Shown here: positions 52,772 to 61,967 of the stretch, piece after piece
Layout: each line of letters starts with the position of its first letter
How positions within the stretch are numbered: position 1 is the first letter of the stretch
Origin: JAIBJN01 sp963748205
Lineage (GTDB): Bacteria; Actinomycetota; Thermoleophilia; Gaiellales; Gaiellaceae
Direction of reading: 5' to 3'
Assembly: GCA_963748205.1 (NCBI GenBank)
Contig: CAVVIB010000012.1
Span: 99,004-163,003, forward strand
DNA length: 64,000 nucleotides
Made by a program: the position numbers and the translations under genes
Notes under the pieces: generated by a model
The model's database searches: none
What the model was told of the DNA's origin: nothing
The model's input: only the letters and a program-made list of their open reading frames with translations

Positions 52772-53215
52772 CTAGTAGCGCGGCTCCTCGACGTCCCAGC
52801 GGGCGGTCAGCTGGTAGATGATGACGATGTCGAGGGTCACGATCAGGATCGTCCAGAGCGGGAAGACGGTGATGAAGGCGACCTGGGTGATCGCGTTCAC
52901 CATGCAGAAGACGACGGCCGCCCACCGGGCCCAGTTCTGGCCCGTGAAGAGCCCGATGCCCGCGAGGATCATGACGATCCCGACCAGCAGGTGGATCCAG
53001 CCCCACCCGGTGACGTCCCAGACGATCACGCCTCCGGATCCGGTGCCCGTGAGCACCTCGTCCTTGAAGATGGCCGTCAGCCCGTAGATCGCGTTGAACG
53101 CGCCGACGATGAAGAGGATGGTGCCGGCGAAGAAGACCCAGCCGCTCGCCACGCGGGTGCTGATCCCTCCCGTGTCCCTCTGAATATTTGTGGCCTGTGT
53201 ACGGGGGTCCGTCAT
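52772..53215 (-). CDS. DUF7144 four-helix membrane protein
   Basis: 147 residues: GWVFFAGTILFIVGAFNAIYGLTAI, then WGWIHLLVGIVMILAGIGLFTGQNWARWAAVVFCMVNAITQVAFITVFPLWTILIVTLDIVIIYQLT. The pattern matches a small actinobacterial membrane family (DUF7144). ATG at 53215. No function known. Confidence 0.85.
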   Translation of the reverse strand: MTDPRTQATNIQRDTGGISTRVASGWVFFAGTILFIVGAFNAIYGLTAIFKDEVLTGTGSGGVIVWDVTGWGWIHLLVGIVMILAGIGLFTGQNWARWAAVVFCMVNAITQVAFITVFPLWTILIVTLDIVIIYQLTARWDVEEPRY

Positions 53216-53298
53216 GACGTCACCGATTCCTTTCGTGCTGGGGTTTTCAGCTCTCGATTGTGCACCTGCAGTCGGTCGGCAGTAGGCTCGGTTGACCG

Positions 53299-54022
53299 AT
53301 GGCAGACCGGCGCCGACACGCTCGTCTTCGTTCCGGCGTGGAACGAGGAGCAGAACATCCCAGGCGTCCTCGACGAGCTGGCCGCCGGCCTGCCCGAGGC
53401 CGACGTCCTCGTCGTCGACGACGGCTCCACGGACGGCACCGCCCGCGTCGCGGCCGAGCACGGCGCGATCGTCGAGAGCTTCGGCAAGAACCGGGGTCTC
53501 GCGATCGGCATCGCCGCCGGCTACGCCTATGCGGCGAAACAGGGCTACGCGTACTGCGGGCGCGTCGACGCCGACGGCCAGCACCCGGTCAACGAGCTCG
53601 AGAGGCTCCTCGCGCGCGTGCGCTCCGGGGAGTGCGACGTCGCGGTCGGCTCCCGCTTTGTCCACGGCGACGGTTATGAGCCGTACCGCTACAAGCCGAG
53701 CCCGGCGCGGGTGCTGGGCACGGGGCTCCTACGACGTGCGATGCGCGTCGCGCTCGGGCGGCCGTTCCACGACGCGACGAGCGGCATGTACGCCGTCAAC
53801 GCGAAGGCGATGCCGATCCTCGGCGAGCCGTACGAGGCGGGAGCGCCCGAGGTGGAGAGCCTCCTGCGACTGCGCGACGCCGGCCTGCGCGTCGAGGAGG
53901 TCCCGGTCGACATGCGCGAGCGCGCGAGCGGCGAGTCGAAGCTCGCAGGGAAGAAGGCGGCGCTCCTCGTCCTGACCGTGATCGGGACGCTCGTCGCCTA
54001 CCGCCGCGTCCGCAAGCACTAG
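53299..54022 (+). CDS. Family 2 glycosyltransferase (one probable frame break)
   Basis: About 240 residues, dolichol-phosphate-mannose-synthase-like. TLVFVPAWNEEQNIPGVLDELAAGLPEADVLVVDDGSTDGTA carries the first Asp pair, GRVDADGQHP the DxD, and SGMYAVNAKAMPIL with VPVDMRERASGESKL the acceptor part. The body is in frame only with a weak TTG at 53258. If one base is removed near 53308, the ATG at 53299 becomes the start, which I prefer. The C-terminal helix (LLVLTVIGTLVAYRRVRK) may touch the membrane. Confidence 0.85.
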
Positions 54023-54026
54023 GGGG

Positions 54027-54680
54027 CTAGCCGGGCAGGAGAGGGCGTGCGCCCGCAAGTCGCTCCTGGACCCAGGCGCGCCACTCCTCCCCGAGCTCCG
54101 GAGCGCGCAGGAGCTCGGCGGCCCGGCTCCGACGGCCGTGGTAGATGCTCGCGACGTCGCCGACGGTGAGCGCGTGGGCCGGGCGGTGGACGACGCCGAC
54201 GTCGTCCCCGGCGCCGAGCGCGCCCTCCTCGACGATCCGCAGGTAGGCCCCCGGCCGTCCGGCGGCGGCGAACCAGACCGGGAACTCGGGGTCGTCCATC
54301 CGCGCCCCGAGCTTCCAGCAGGGCGTGCGCGGGCCGGCGACCTCGAGGAGCGTGGTGCCGATCGACCAGCGCTCGCCGATCACGGCCGCGCAGACGTCGA
54401 GGCCCTCGAGCGTGAGGTTCTCGCCGAATGTCCCGTCCGCGACCGGGCGCTCGAGCTCCGCGGCCCACCACGCATAGTCCTCGCGCGCGTACGCGTAAAC
54501 GGCCTTGTCCGGGCCGCCGTGGAAGTTGCGGTCGGCCTGGTCGTCGCCCGCGAGGTTGACGCCCGCGACCTCGACGCGGCCGTCAACCGGCTCCTTCCAG
54601 ATCGACGTGGTCGCGCGACGACCGAGCCACTCGATCTCGCGCGGAAGGCCGACGTTGACCGAGACGACGCGCCCTGGCAT
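54027..54680 (-). CDS. MOSC-domain protein, YiiM-like
   Basis: 217 residues. GRVVSVNVGLPREIEWLGRR and GVNLAGDDQADRNFHGGPDKAVYAYAREDYAWW, then GTFGENLTLEGLDVCAAVIGERWSIG and AGPRTPCWKLG. The PCxKL Cys is the expected molybdenum-cofactor ligand of MOSC/YiiM proteins, which reduce N-hydroxylated bases. A molybdate transporter is encoded 1.3 kb away. Convergent with the glycosyltransferase. Confidence 0.9.
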   Translation of the reverse strand: MPGRVVSVNVGLPREIEWLGRRATTSIWKEPVDGRVEVAGVNLAGDDQADRNFHGGPDKAVYAYAREDYAWWAAELERPVADGTFGENLTLEGLDVCAAVIGERWSIGTTLLEVAGPRTPCWKLGARMDDPEFPVWFAAAGRPGAYLRIVEEGALGAGDDVGVVHRPAHALTVGDVASIYHGRRSRAAELLRAPELGEEWRAWVQERLAGARPLLPG

Positions 54681-54743
54681 GCCCGGCCAACCCTATCCGC
54701 CCACTTCCAGTCGTCGGTGCACACCGCTACCATCTGTTGGAAG

Positions 54744-55427
54744 GTGGGATCCTGGGGCCTCTACATCGTGTTTCTCGTGCCGCCGCTTGTCCTCGGGCTG
54801 GCGGTGCAGTGGTACCTGAAGCGCTCCTTCGCCCAGCAGTCCGCCGTGGAGGTCATGAACGGCATGACCGGCGCCGAGATCGCGCGCGCCGTCCTCGACG
54901 CGAACGGACTCCAGAACGTCCCGGTCAACGAGTCGCCCGGCGGCCCGCTGTCCGACCACTACGACCCGAAGAAGCGCGCGGTCTTCCTCTCGCACCCGGT
55001 CTTCGCCGAGCGCTCGGTGAGCGCCTCCGCGGTCGCCGCGCACGAGGTCGGCCACGCGATCCAGCACCAGGAGGCGTACTCGTTCTTCCGCTTCCGCTCG
55101 GCGATGTTCCCGGCGGTCGCGTTCTCGTCGAGCATCTGGCTGTGGCTGCTGATGGCGGGGTTCCTCCTTCAGATCACCGGACTGGCGGTCGTGGCCATCG
55201 CGCTCTACGCGGTCGCCGTGCTCTTCCACTTCGTGACGCTGCCGGTCGAGTTCGACGCGTCCCGGCGGGCCGGCGTGCAGCTCCAGAACCTCGGCCTCGT
55301 CACGGCCGGGGAGGCCGGAGGCGTCAAGAAGGTCCTCAACGCCGCCGCGATGACCTACGTCGCCGGCGCGCTCGCCGCGCTCACGCAGCTCCTGTACTTC
55401 GCCCTGATGTTCCTGGGCGACGACTGA
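54744..55427 (+). CDS. YugP-type membrane zinc metallopeptidase
   Basis: 227 residues, peptidase family of YugP (PF04298). GLYIVFLVPPLVLGLAVQWYLKRSF is the first helix; MTGAEIARAVLDANGL and LSDHYDPKKRAVFLSHPVF follow. The HEVGHAIQH zinc motif lies in AVAAHEVGHAIQHQEAYSFF near residue 100. Further helices and a second zinc-ligand Glu are found in LPVEFDASRRAG. GTG at 54744 is used; upstream in-frame sequence overlaps the MOSC gene and is spurious. Confidence 0.88.
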   Translation: MGSWGLYIVFLVPPLVLGLAVQWYLKRSFAQQSAVEVMNGMTGAEIARAVLDANGLQNVPVNESPGGPLSDHYDPKKRAVFLSHPVFAERSVSASAVAAHEVGHAIQHQEAYSFFRFRSAMFPAVAFSSSIWLWLLMAGFLLQITGLAVVAIALYAVAVLFHFVTLPVEFDASRRAGVQLQNLGLVTAGEAGGVKKVLNAAAMTYVAGALAALTQLLYFALMFLGDD

Positions 55428-55434
55428 GCGCGAG

Positions 55435-56004
55435 CTAGCCCGATCTCATCGGGAAGCGCCCGACCGTGATGTTCTCGATCGGGTCGCCGCCGAACCACAC
55501 CCAGCGGTCGGCCGCTAGCTGCCCGACGCATGCCGGATACGGTGGCTCCCCGGCGCCGAAGTCGTCGCCGCAGCGCACGGGATAGACGCCTTCCACGGCT
55601 GCTAGCGGGTCACCGATGGCGACACCTTCCGGGGTTGCGGCGCCCGGGGCGATCACGGCCAGCACGCTGATACGGCCGGTGCCGTCGTCGAAGAACGCGA
55701 CGTGTGGGTAGCGGTAGACGGGAGGAGGAACGAAGTCGCGCCCGGGGTTCGGGTCGGGCCACGAGCGGAAACCCGTCGGGCCTCGGAATCGGCGTGCACC
55801 GAGCGGCTGCGCGCCCTGCTCGCCCGAAGGCGGCGGCGCGCCGAACACCTCTCGCATCTCGGCCGGCGTGTTCCCGATGCCAACGTTCTCGTACGTTCCG
55901 GCGTGCAGGTCGATCTTGCCGCCCGTCGGGACATCATCGCCGCGGCAGTCTGCGAAGAGCGGTGAGATGGCGCCGAGAACCAGGAACGTCGTGAGCCACG
56001 TCAC
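55435..56004 (-). CDS. Hypothetical secreted protein
   Basis: 189 residues. A signal-like start (WLTTFLVLGAISPLFADC) leads to beta-rich sequence: GKIDLHAGTYENVGIGNTPAEMREVFG, then YPHVAFFDDGTGRISVLAVIAPGAATPEGVAIGDPLAAVEGVYPVRCGDD. Two Cys (RCGDD and PACVG) may pair. The repeated phrase GVAIGDPL/ENVGIGNTPAEM suggests two copies of a small lipoprotein-like fold as in DUF4309-type proteins; this is a weak resemblance. GTG start. Confidence 0.65.
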   Translation of the reverse strand: MTWLTTFLVLGAISPLFADCRGDDVPTGGKIDLHAGTYENVGIGNTPAEMREVFGAPPPSGEQGAQPLGARRFRGPTGFRSWPDPNPGRDFVPPPVYRYPHVAFFDDGTGRISVLAVIAPGAATPEGVAIGDPLAAVEGVYPVRCGDDFGAGEPPYPACVGQLAADRWVWFGGDPIENITVGRFPMRSG

Positions 56005-56027
56005 ATTCGCATCATGCCCGCGTGGCG

Positions 56028-57056
56028 CTACAGGGGAACGAGCCGCGTCCCGGTCGCCTTGAAGCTCGCCACGACGGGCTCGCCCTGACGTAGCCCGAGC
56101 CGGTCGGCCGAGGCCTGGGTGATCTCGGCCGTGAGCGGGCCGACCCGCACCCGCACGCGGTTGGCGACGGGCACCAGGCTGACGATCGGGCCGGCCACGT
56201 GGTTCTGGGCCGAGTCGGCGGGAGCCTCGCGCGCGACGGCGACCTCCCACGGGTAGACGACCGCGCCGACGTGGCCCTCGAGGAGGTCCGTCGAGAAGAT
56301 CCGGGAGCCGTCCTCCAGCTCCACCTCGGTCAGCCCCGCCGTGCCGGGGTGCGCCGTGCCCCGCAGGAGGTTCCCGCCCGTGAAGTCGGCGACAAACGGG
56401 CTCGTCGGGCCGGCGACCAGCTCGGGAGCCGTGCCTTCCTGCACGATGCGGCCCTCGACGAGCACGCCGATGCGCGGTGCGAGCGCGGCCGCGTCCTGGA
56501 AGTCGTGCGTGACGAGGAGGGTGGGGAGGCGCAGCCGCAACAGGATGTCCCCCAGCTCCGCGCGTACGCGCGCGCGCGTGTGAGCGTCGAGCGCGGCCAG
56601 GGGCTCGTCGAGGAGGAGCACGGCCGGGTCGCGGGCGAGGGCCCGTGCGAGTGCGACGCGCTGGCGCTCTCCACCGGAGAGCTCGCCCGGCCGCGCATCG
56701 CGAAGCGGTGCGATAGCCAGGAGCTCCAGTAGCTCGTCGACCCGCTGCGGCCCCGCGTAGGCGACGTTCTCTCCCACGGTCATGTGCGGGAAGAGGGCGT
56801 ACTCCTGGAAGACGAGCCCGACCGAGCGGCGCTCGGGCGGCACGTCGACGTTCGCCGCCGAGTCGAACCAGACCTCGTCGCCGGCGGCGACCCGGCCCTT
56901 CTCGGGTCGCAGCAGCCCTGCGATCGCGCGGAGCACGCTCGACTTGCCGGCCCCCGACGGGCCGACGAGCGCGACCGTCTCGCGGCCGAGCTCTAGCTCG
57001 AGCTCGAGCCGGAAGGCGCGGAGCTGATGTACGAGATGGACGTGAAGCGTGTCCAC
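56028..57056 (-). CDS. modC: Molybdate ABC transporter ATP-binding protein ModC
   Basis: 342 residues. ABC ATPase: Walker A VGPSGAGKSSVLRAIAGLL near 33, Q-loop LVFQEYALFP, signature LSGGERQRVALARALARDP, Walker B LLLDEPLAALD, switch LLVTHD. A C-terminal MOP/TOBE domain (about 275-340, NRVRVRVGPLTAEITQASADRLGL) binds molybdate and inhibits transport when the metal is plentiful. GTG start lies inside the modB 3' end (64-base overlap). Last gene of the operon. Confidence 0.92.
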   Translation of the reverse strand: MDTLHVHLVHQLRAFRLELELELGRETVALVGPSGAGKSSVLRAIAGLLRPEKGRVAAGDEVWFDSAANVDVPPERRSVGLVFQEYALFPHMTVGENVAYAGPQRVDELLELLAIAPLRDARPGELSGGERQRVALARALARDPAVLLLDEPLAALDAHTRARVRAELGDILLRLRLPTLLVTHDFQDAAALAPRIGVLVEGRIVQEGTAPELVAGPTSPFVADFTGGNLLRGTAHPGTAGLTEVELEDGSRIFSTDLLEGHVGAVVYPWEVAVAREAPADSAQNHVAGPIVSLVPVANRVRVRVGPLTAEITQASADRLGLRQGEPVVASFKATGTRLVPL

Positions 57057-57824
57057 GACGGTAGGAGCTTCACAGAGAGCAGGACGGTCAGGCTCACGAG
57101 CACGAGCAGCGCACCGATGGCGATCGCGATGTCGGGGTCGAGGTCGAGCTGCGCGTAGATCGCGAGCGGCATCGTCTGCGTGACGCCCTGGAGGCTCCCC
57201 GCGAACATGATCGTCGCGCCGAACTCGCCGGTCCCGCGCGCCCAGGCGAGTGCCGAGCCCGCCCCGAGGCCCGTCGCCGAGAGCGGCAGGGCGACGCGCC
57301 AGAAGGTCCGCTTCGGGCTCGCGCCGAGCGTGCGCGAGGCGTCGATCAGCACCGGGTCGACGGTCTCGAACGACGCGATCGCCTGGCGCACGTAGAAGGG
57401 CATGGCCACGAAGGTCACGGCCATGACGACCGCGGCCTGGGTCAGCGGCACCGTGATCCCGAGCGCGTAGAGCTCCTCGCCGAGCAGCCCGCGCCGGCTG
57501 AAGAGGGCGAGCAGCGCGATTCCGGCGACTGCGGGCGGGAGCACGAGCGGCAGCTCGACCAGCGTGATGAGCACGCCGCGGCCGCGGAACCGCTTCGTGG
57601 CGAGGAAGTAGGCGGCGGGCGTGCCGACGAGCAAGCACGAAGAAGTGCGCGATCAGGCCGGTCTTCAGGCTGACCCAGAGAGCGTCGAGGGCGACGTCGC
57701 TCCAGAGCGCGTCGAGAAGGTCGGCCGGGGAGATGCGGACGAAGAGCGCGAGGATCGGGAGGAGGAGGAAGGCGAGGACGAGGCCGGCCGCGACGGCGAA
57801 AGCGATGTCGAAGGCGCGTCTCAC
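56993..57824 (-). CDS. modB: Molybdate ABC transporter permease ModB (one frame break)
   Basis: About 276 residues after removing one extra T near 57632. Five or six membrane helices; LPLVLPPAVAGIALLALFSRRG and the inner-membrane coupling loop ASRTLGASPKRTFWRVALPL (EAA motif) are diagnostic. GARGTGEFGATIMFAGSLQGVTQTMPLAIY is typical of ModB. GTG start overlaps the modA stop (GTGA), and the end overlaps modC by 64 bases. Confidence 0.92.
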
Positions 57825-58555
57825 GGCGGCCCGAAGCCGGCGTCCGCGAGCGCTTCCTGGCCGTCCTCGCCCAGGACGAGGTCGACGAACTCCTGCGCGG
57901 CCTCGGCGTTCTCGGAGTCGACGACCACAGCGATCGGATACTGGACGACCGCTTGCGCCTCGTCCGGGAGCTCGATCGCCTCGACGTCGTCGCCGGCCGC
58001 GGTCGCATCGGTCACGTAGACGAAGCCCGCGTCGGCGGCGCCGGAGATGATCTTGCCGACGACGCCCTTCACGTCCTCCTCGTTGGAGACGACGTTCTCG
58101 AGCACGTCGGTCATGCCCATGCTCTCGAGCACCGTGCGCGTGTAGTCGCCGATCGGCACGCCCTCGGCGCCGACTACGAGCTTGACGCCGTCCGCCATCA
58201 GGTCCTCGACGGACTCGATGCCGGCCGGGTTGTCGGCCGGGACGATCAGGACGAGCCGGTTGGTGGCGAAGATCTGCGGCTCCTCGATCAGCCCTTCCTC
58301 GAAGAGCTCGTCCGGGTAACGCGGGCTGGCCGCCGCGTAGACGTCCGCGGGCGCGCCCTCGCGGATCTGGGTGGCAAGCTCGTCCGAGCCGGCGAAGTTG
58401 AAGGTGACGTCGGGGGCGATCTCCTGGAAGACCTCGGTCAGCGAGGCTGCGCCGAAGACCGTGATGCCTTCGAGGTCGCTGCCGGCGCCGTCGTCGTCCC
58501 CGCCGCACGACGCGGCCACGAACGCGACGGCCACGAGGGCCGCCAAGCGCTTCAA
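57821..58555 (-). CDS. modA: Molybdate-binding lipoprotein ModA
   Basis: 244 residues. Lipoprotein signal LAALVAVAFVAASCGGDDDG, Cys near 17. The type II binding fold has ITVFGAASLTEVFQEIAP (anion-binding Ser), NFAGSDELATQIREGAPADVYAAAS, VIVPADNP and GVPIGDYTR. The residues for tetrahedral oxyanion binding are present; tungstate cannot be excluded. TTG start overlaps the regulator stop by four bases, so expression is coupled. Confidence 0.9.
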   Translation of the reverse strand: MKRLAALVAVAFVAASCGGDDDGAGSDLEGITVFGAASLTEVFQEIAPDVTFNFAGSDELATQIREGAPADVYAAASPRYPDELFEEGLIEEPQIFATNRLVLIVPADNPAGIESVEDLMADGVKLVVGAEGVPIGDYTRTVLESMGMTDVLENVVSNEEDVKGVVGKIISGAADAGFVYVTDATAAGDDVEAIELPDEAQAVVQYPIAVVVDSENAEAAQEFVDLVLGEDGQEALADAGFGPP

Positions 58556-58929
58556 CGCTCGACCATCACCGAGGTCGCCTTCACCAGCGCCGTGGCGTCC
58601 TGGCCCGCCTCGAGCCCGAGCTGCTCGGCCGCCTCGCGTGTGATGACGGCGACGACCCGGGTCGGCTCCGTCACGTCGATCTCCACCTGCGCGAGGAGGC
58701 CTTCGATCCGCACCTCGCGGATTCGCCCACGGAACCGATTGCGCGCCGACAGGTCGTGGTGCTCGGGGCCGCCGCGCAGCCTCTCGATCTCGGAGGCCGG
58801 CACGAGCCGCCGGTTCCGCCGGTCGCGCTCGGTGCGGATCCGCCCCTGGCGGTCCCACCGACGCAGGGTGTCGAGGCTGATCCCGAGCTGGCGGGCCGCG
58901 TCGCTGGCCGGAAGGGAATGCCTAGGCAC
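58552..58929 (-). CDS. HTH-MOP molybdate-responsive regulator
   Basis: 125 residues: an excisionase/MerR-like helix-turn-helix (about 8-55, SDAARQLGISLDTLRRWDRQGRI) joined to one MOP/TOBE domain (about 62-122, NRFRGRIREVRIEGLLAQVEIDV). This is a compact analogue of ModE with a different DNA-binding domain. First gene of the operon regulator-modA-modB-modC, all overlapping. The GTG start lies within a tandem palindrome, suggesting autoregulation by molybdate. Confidence 0.88.
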   Translation of the reverse strand: MPRHSLPASDAARQLGISLDTLRRWDRQGRIRTERDRRNRRLVPASEIERLRGGPEHHDLSARNRFRGRIREVRIEGLLAQVEIDVTEPTRVVAVITREAAEQLGLEAGQDATALVKATSVMVER

Positions 58930-58939
58930 TGCCTAGGCA
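58919..58939. promoter_or_regulatory. Tandem palindromes at the start of the mod regulator
   Basis: Two perfect copies of TGCCTAGGCA (58919-58928 and 58930-58939) one base apart, covering the GTG start codon. Their 11-base spacing puts two sites on the same DNA face, as expected for cooperative dimers. The divergent MBL gene starts 27 bases further on and could be controlled too. Confidence 0.65.
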
Positions 58940-58965
58940 GACTACCACGTATCATCGGCCGGCGA

Positions 58966-60349
58966 ATGTTCTTCCGGCAGGTGCTGCACGAGGATCTCGG
59001 GTGCGCGTCCTACGTCGTCGCCGACGACGGCGATGCGGCGGTGATCGACCCGAAGTGGGATGTCGAGGCCTACCTCGAGCTCGCCGACGAGCACGGCTTC
59101 CGCATCGCGCACGTCCTCGAGACGCACAACCACGCCGACCACGTCTCCGGCAAGGGCCGTCTGGCGAAGCTGACCGGGGCGACGATCCACGTGCCCGCGA
59201 CCGCCGAGGTCGAGTTCGAGCACGAGCCGCTCGCGGACGGCGACACGATCTCGGTCGGCGAGGTCACCATCACCGCGCTCGCGACGCCCGGGCATCGCCC
59301 GGAGCACACGGCGTACCTGGTCTCCGACCGCAGCCGCGGCGAGGAGCCGTGGCTCGTCGTCACCGGCGACTCCCTCTTCGTGGGCGACGTCGCGCGCCCC
59401 GACCTGGCCGTCGACCCGGAGGAGGGCGCTCGAGGGCTCTTCGAGTCGCTCAAGCGCCTGCTCGCGCTCCACGACTTCGCCGAGGTCTGGCCCGGACACA
59501 TCGGCGGCTCGCTCTGCGGCGGCGCCGGGATGAGCGAGAAGCCCATGACGACGATCGGCTTCGAGCGCCGCTTCAACCGGCTGCTCGCGCGCGACGACGA
59601 GGACGGCTTCGTCCGCGCGCTCACCGGCAACCTCGCCCACCAGCCGCCGAACTTCAAGCGCATCGTCGCGCTGAACAGGGGCCCGCTCCTGACCGAGCCG
59701 CAGACGCTCGAGCCCCTCGCCCCCGCCGCGCTCCAGGCGCGGCTCGAGGCGGGCGCGACGCTCCTGGACGGCCGCGACACGCGCGAGTTCGACGCCGTGC
59801 ACGTTCCGGGCTCGATCAACGTGACGATGGTGCGCGCGGCCGTCGGGACTCGTGCGGCCTGGGTCGTCGACGCCGAGAGCGAGGTCGTCGTCGCGGCCGC
59901 GAGCGACGACGAGGCCGACCGGATGGGGAGGCTGCTCGAGGCCGTCGGATTCCGGCGGATATCGGGGCTTCCTGGCCGGCGGCGTCGACGCCTGGCGCGA
60001 CGCCGGGCTCCCGGTCGAGTCCACGCCGGCGATCGACATCGCGGAGCTCGCCGAGCGGCTCAGGCGCGGCGACGTCCGCCTCCTCGACGTTCGCGACGAG
60101 GACGAGTGGGACGAGGGCCACGTCGACGGCTCGCTCCACGTGCCCTACCACGACCTGCGCGACGGGCTGCCGGAGGAGCTCCGGAACGGCGGCAAGCCGC
60201 TCGCGGTCGCCTGCTCGGCGGGGAACCGGAGCTCGATCGCGGTTTCGCTCCTCCGGCGCGCCGGTATCGAGGACCTCATCCACGTCGCCGACGGCGGCAT
60301 CGCGGAGCTTCCGGAGGAAGGAATCGAGCTCGTCCGCGAAAAGCCCTAG
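58966..60349 (+). CDS. ETHE1-like persulfide dioxygenase fused to two rhodanese domains (one frame break)
   Basis: About 460 residues. MBL domain (1-245): DLGCASYVVADDG, THNHADHVSG (complete HxHxDH), ATPGHRPEHT and TGDSLFVGDVARPDL. The first rhodanese domain (about 255-355) lacks a catalytic Cys (VVVAAASDD). The second (about 365-460) has it in AVACSAGNRSS. The pattern matches Bacillus CstB-type or Pseudomonas-type persulfide dioxygenase-rhodanese fusions. One extra base near 59960 breaks the frame inside rhodanese 1. Divergent from the mod regulator. Confidence 0.9.
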
Positions 60350-60392
60350 TTCCTAGGCGGCATGCGGGCGCTTGCTACACTCGCCCACGCAG

Positions 60393-60466
60393 GGCGGCGT
60401 AGCTCAGCTGGTTAGAGCAGCGGAATCATAATCCGTGTGTCGTAGGTTCGAGTCCTACCGCCGCTA
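60393..60466 (+). tRNA. tRNA-Met (anticodon CAT)
   Basis: 74 bases. The acceptor stem GGCGGCG pairs with CGCCGCT (first pair G-T), D arm GCTC...GAGC, and the anticodon loop ATCATAA has CAT at 60427-60429. The T arm contains GGTTCGAGTCC; the discriminator base is A. No CCA is encoded. CAT could also be the lysidine-modified tRNA-Ile2; without a bulged initiator-type acceptor mismatch it is not initiator. It lies directly upstream of rpmG. Confidence 0.92.
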
Positions 60467-60502
60467 CCTGGAGACCTCTCTCGAGACGAAGGCAGACAGA
60501 CG

Positions 60503-60664
60503 ATGGCAACAGGAGTACGAGTCGCGATCACGCTCGCATGCACGGAATGCAAGCGGCGCAACTACCAGTCCCAGAAGTCGAAGCGGAACACACCTGACCG
60601 CTTCGAGGCGAAGAAGTACTGCCGCTGGTGCGGCAGTCACACCTTGCATCGGGAGACCAGGTAG
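60503..60664 (+). CDS. rpmG: Large-subunit ribosomal protein bL33
   Basis: 53 residues: MATGVRVAITLACTECKRRNYQ and KKYCRWCGSHTLHRETR. The two CxxC pairs make this the zinc-binding (C+) form. ATG 36 bases after the tRNA; the stop is directly followed by the TTG of secE. Its length puts it below usual ORF cut-offs. Confidence 0.95.
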   Translation: MATGVRVAITLACTECKRRNYQSQKSKRNTPDRFEAKKYCRWCGSHTLHRETR

Positions 60665-60991
60665 TTGGCGCGTCCCTCGCGCACCCGCCGGAAGCGCAGC
60701 GACTTCCAGGCTCCGGCCCAGTCGGAGCGCGCCCGTTCGCGCACACGACAGGTCAAGCCTGCCGGCCAGCCGAAGAGCCAGACCGGTCAGAAGCGCGAGC
60801 GCCGAGGCGGCTTCCGGGCGTTCGTCGGCGAGTCCTACGCCGAGCTTCGCAAGGTCGACTGGCCCGGCCGCACGCAGCTCATCTCCGCGACCGTGGTCGT
60901 GATCATCGCCGTCGCCATCGTCGGCGCCTATCTGTTCGTGGTCGACTGGGGCCTGCAGCGGTTCGTCCGCGACGTCCTCCTGGGGCTCTGA
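60665..60991 (+). CDS. secE: Protein translocase subunit SecE
   Basis: 108 residues. A basic, Arg/Lys/Gln-rich start of about 55 residues is followed by the SecE core: FVGESYAELRKVDWPGRTQLISATVVVIIAVAIVGAYLF, with the conserved amphipathic helix and one membrane helix. It forms the SecYEG channel clamp. The extended basic N-terminus is typical for actinobacteria. TTG start abuts the rpmG stop. Confidence 0.95.
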   Translation: MARPSRTRRKRSDFQAPAQSERARSRTRQVKPAGQPKSQTGQKRERRGGFRAFVGESYAELRKVDWPGRTQLISATVVVIIAVAIVGAYLFVVDWGLQRFVRDVLLGL

Positions 60992-60998
60992 CGCGCGC

Positions 60999-61529
60999 AT
61001 GTTCCGCTGGTACGTGATCAACACCTACTCGGGCCACGAGAACAAGGTCAAGACGAATCTCGAGCACCGCATCGTCTCGATGAACCAGCAGCCCCGCTTC
61101 CGGCGCGTCGTCGTGCCGACGGAGCAGGTCGTGGAGACGAAGGACGGCCAGAAGGTGCAGACCGAGAAGCGCGTGCTCCCGGGCTACGTCCTCGTCAACA
61201 TGGACATGTCCGACGAGGCGTGGACGGTCGTGAAGAACACGCCGGGCGTGACGGGGTTCGTCGGCTCGGGCACGAAGCCCGTGCCGCTCTCGCAGCCCGA
61301 GGTCGACCGCATCCTGCACACGGCCACGGCCGCTGCCGAGCGGCCGCGCACCGCCGTCGAGTTCTCGCTCGGCGAGACGGTGAAGATCACGCAGGGCTCG
61401 CTGTCGGACTTCGACGGCGAGGTCATCGACGTCAACGCAGACCAGCAGAAGCTCAAGGTGCTCGTGAACATCTTCGAGCGCCAGACGCCCGTCGAGGTGA
61501 GCTTCGACCAGGTCAAGAAGATGGACTGA
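60999..61529 (+). CDS. nusG: Transcription antitermination factor NusG
   Basis: 176 residues. NGN domain (MFRWYVINTYSGHENKVKTNLEHRI and LPGYVLVNMDMSDEAWTVVKNTPGVTGFVG) plus the KOW domain (LGETVKITQGSLSDFDGEVIDVNADQQKLKVLVNIFERQTPVEVSFDQVKKM). It couples RNA polymerase to the ribosome or Rho. Lies seven bases after secE. Confidence 0.97.
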   Translation: MFRWYVINTYSGHENKVKTNLEHRIVSMNQQPRFRRVVVPTEQVVETKDGQKVQTEKRVLPGYVLVNMDMSDEAWTVVKNTPGVTGFVGSGTKPVPLSQPEVDRILHTATAAAERPRTAVEFSLGETVKITQGSLSDFDGEVIDVNADQQKLKVLVNIFERQTPVEVSFDQVKKMD

Positions 61530-61540
61530 GGCACTGAGGA

Positions 61541-61967
61541 ATGGCGAAGAAAGTTCTGACACTCATCAAGCTCCAGATCCCCGGCGGGCAGGCCAACCCG
61601 GCGCCGCCGGTCGGCCCTGCGCTGGGTCAGCACGGGGTCAACATCATGGAGTTCTGCAAGGCGTTCAACGCCCAGACCCAGCAGGAGAACGGGCGCATCA
61701 CCCCGGTGGAGATCACGGTCTTCGAGGACCGGTCCTTCACCTTCATCACGAAGACCCCGCCGGCCGCCGTCCTGATCAAGGAGGCGCTGCGTCTCGACAA
61801 GGGCTCCGGCGAGCCGAACCGCGAGAAGGTCGGGACGGATCACCTCCGCCCAGGTGCGGCAGATCGCCGAGACGAAGCTCGTCGACCTGAACGCGCGCGA
61901 CGTCGATCAGGCGATGCGCATCATCGAGGGCACGGCCCGGTCGATGGGCGTGGAGGTGGCGAGGTAA
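61541..61967 (+). CDS. rplK: Large-subunit ribosomal protein uL11 (one frame break)
   Basis: 141 residues after deleting one extra G near 61840, exactly the usual length. LIKLQIPGGQANPAPPVGPALGQHGVNIMEFCKAFNAQT is invariant; the C-terminal RNA-binding domain ends MRIIEGTARSMGVEVAR in the next frame. An essential gene, so the break is almost surely a consensus error. The stop overlaps the rplA start (TAATG). Confidence 0.96.
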
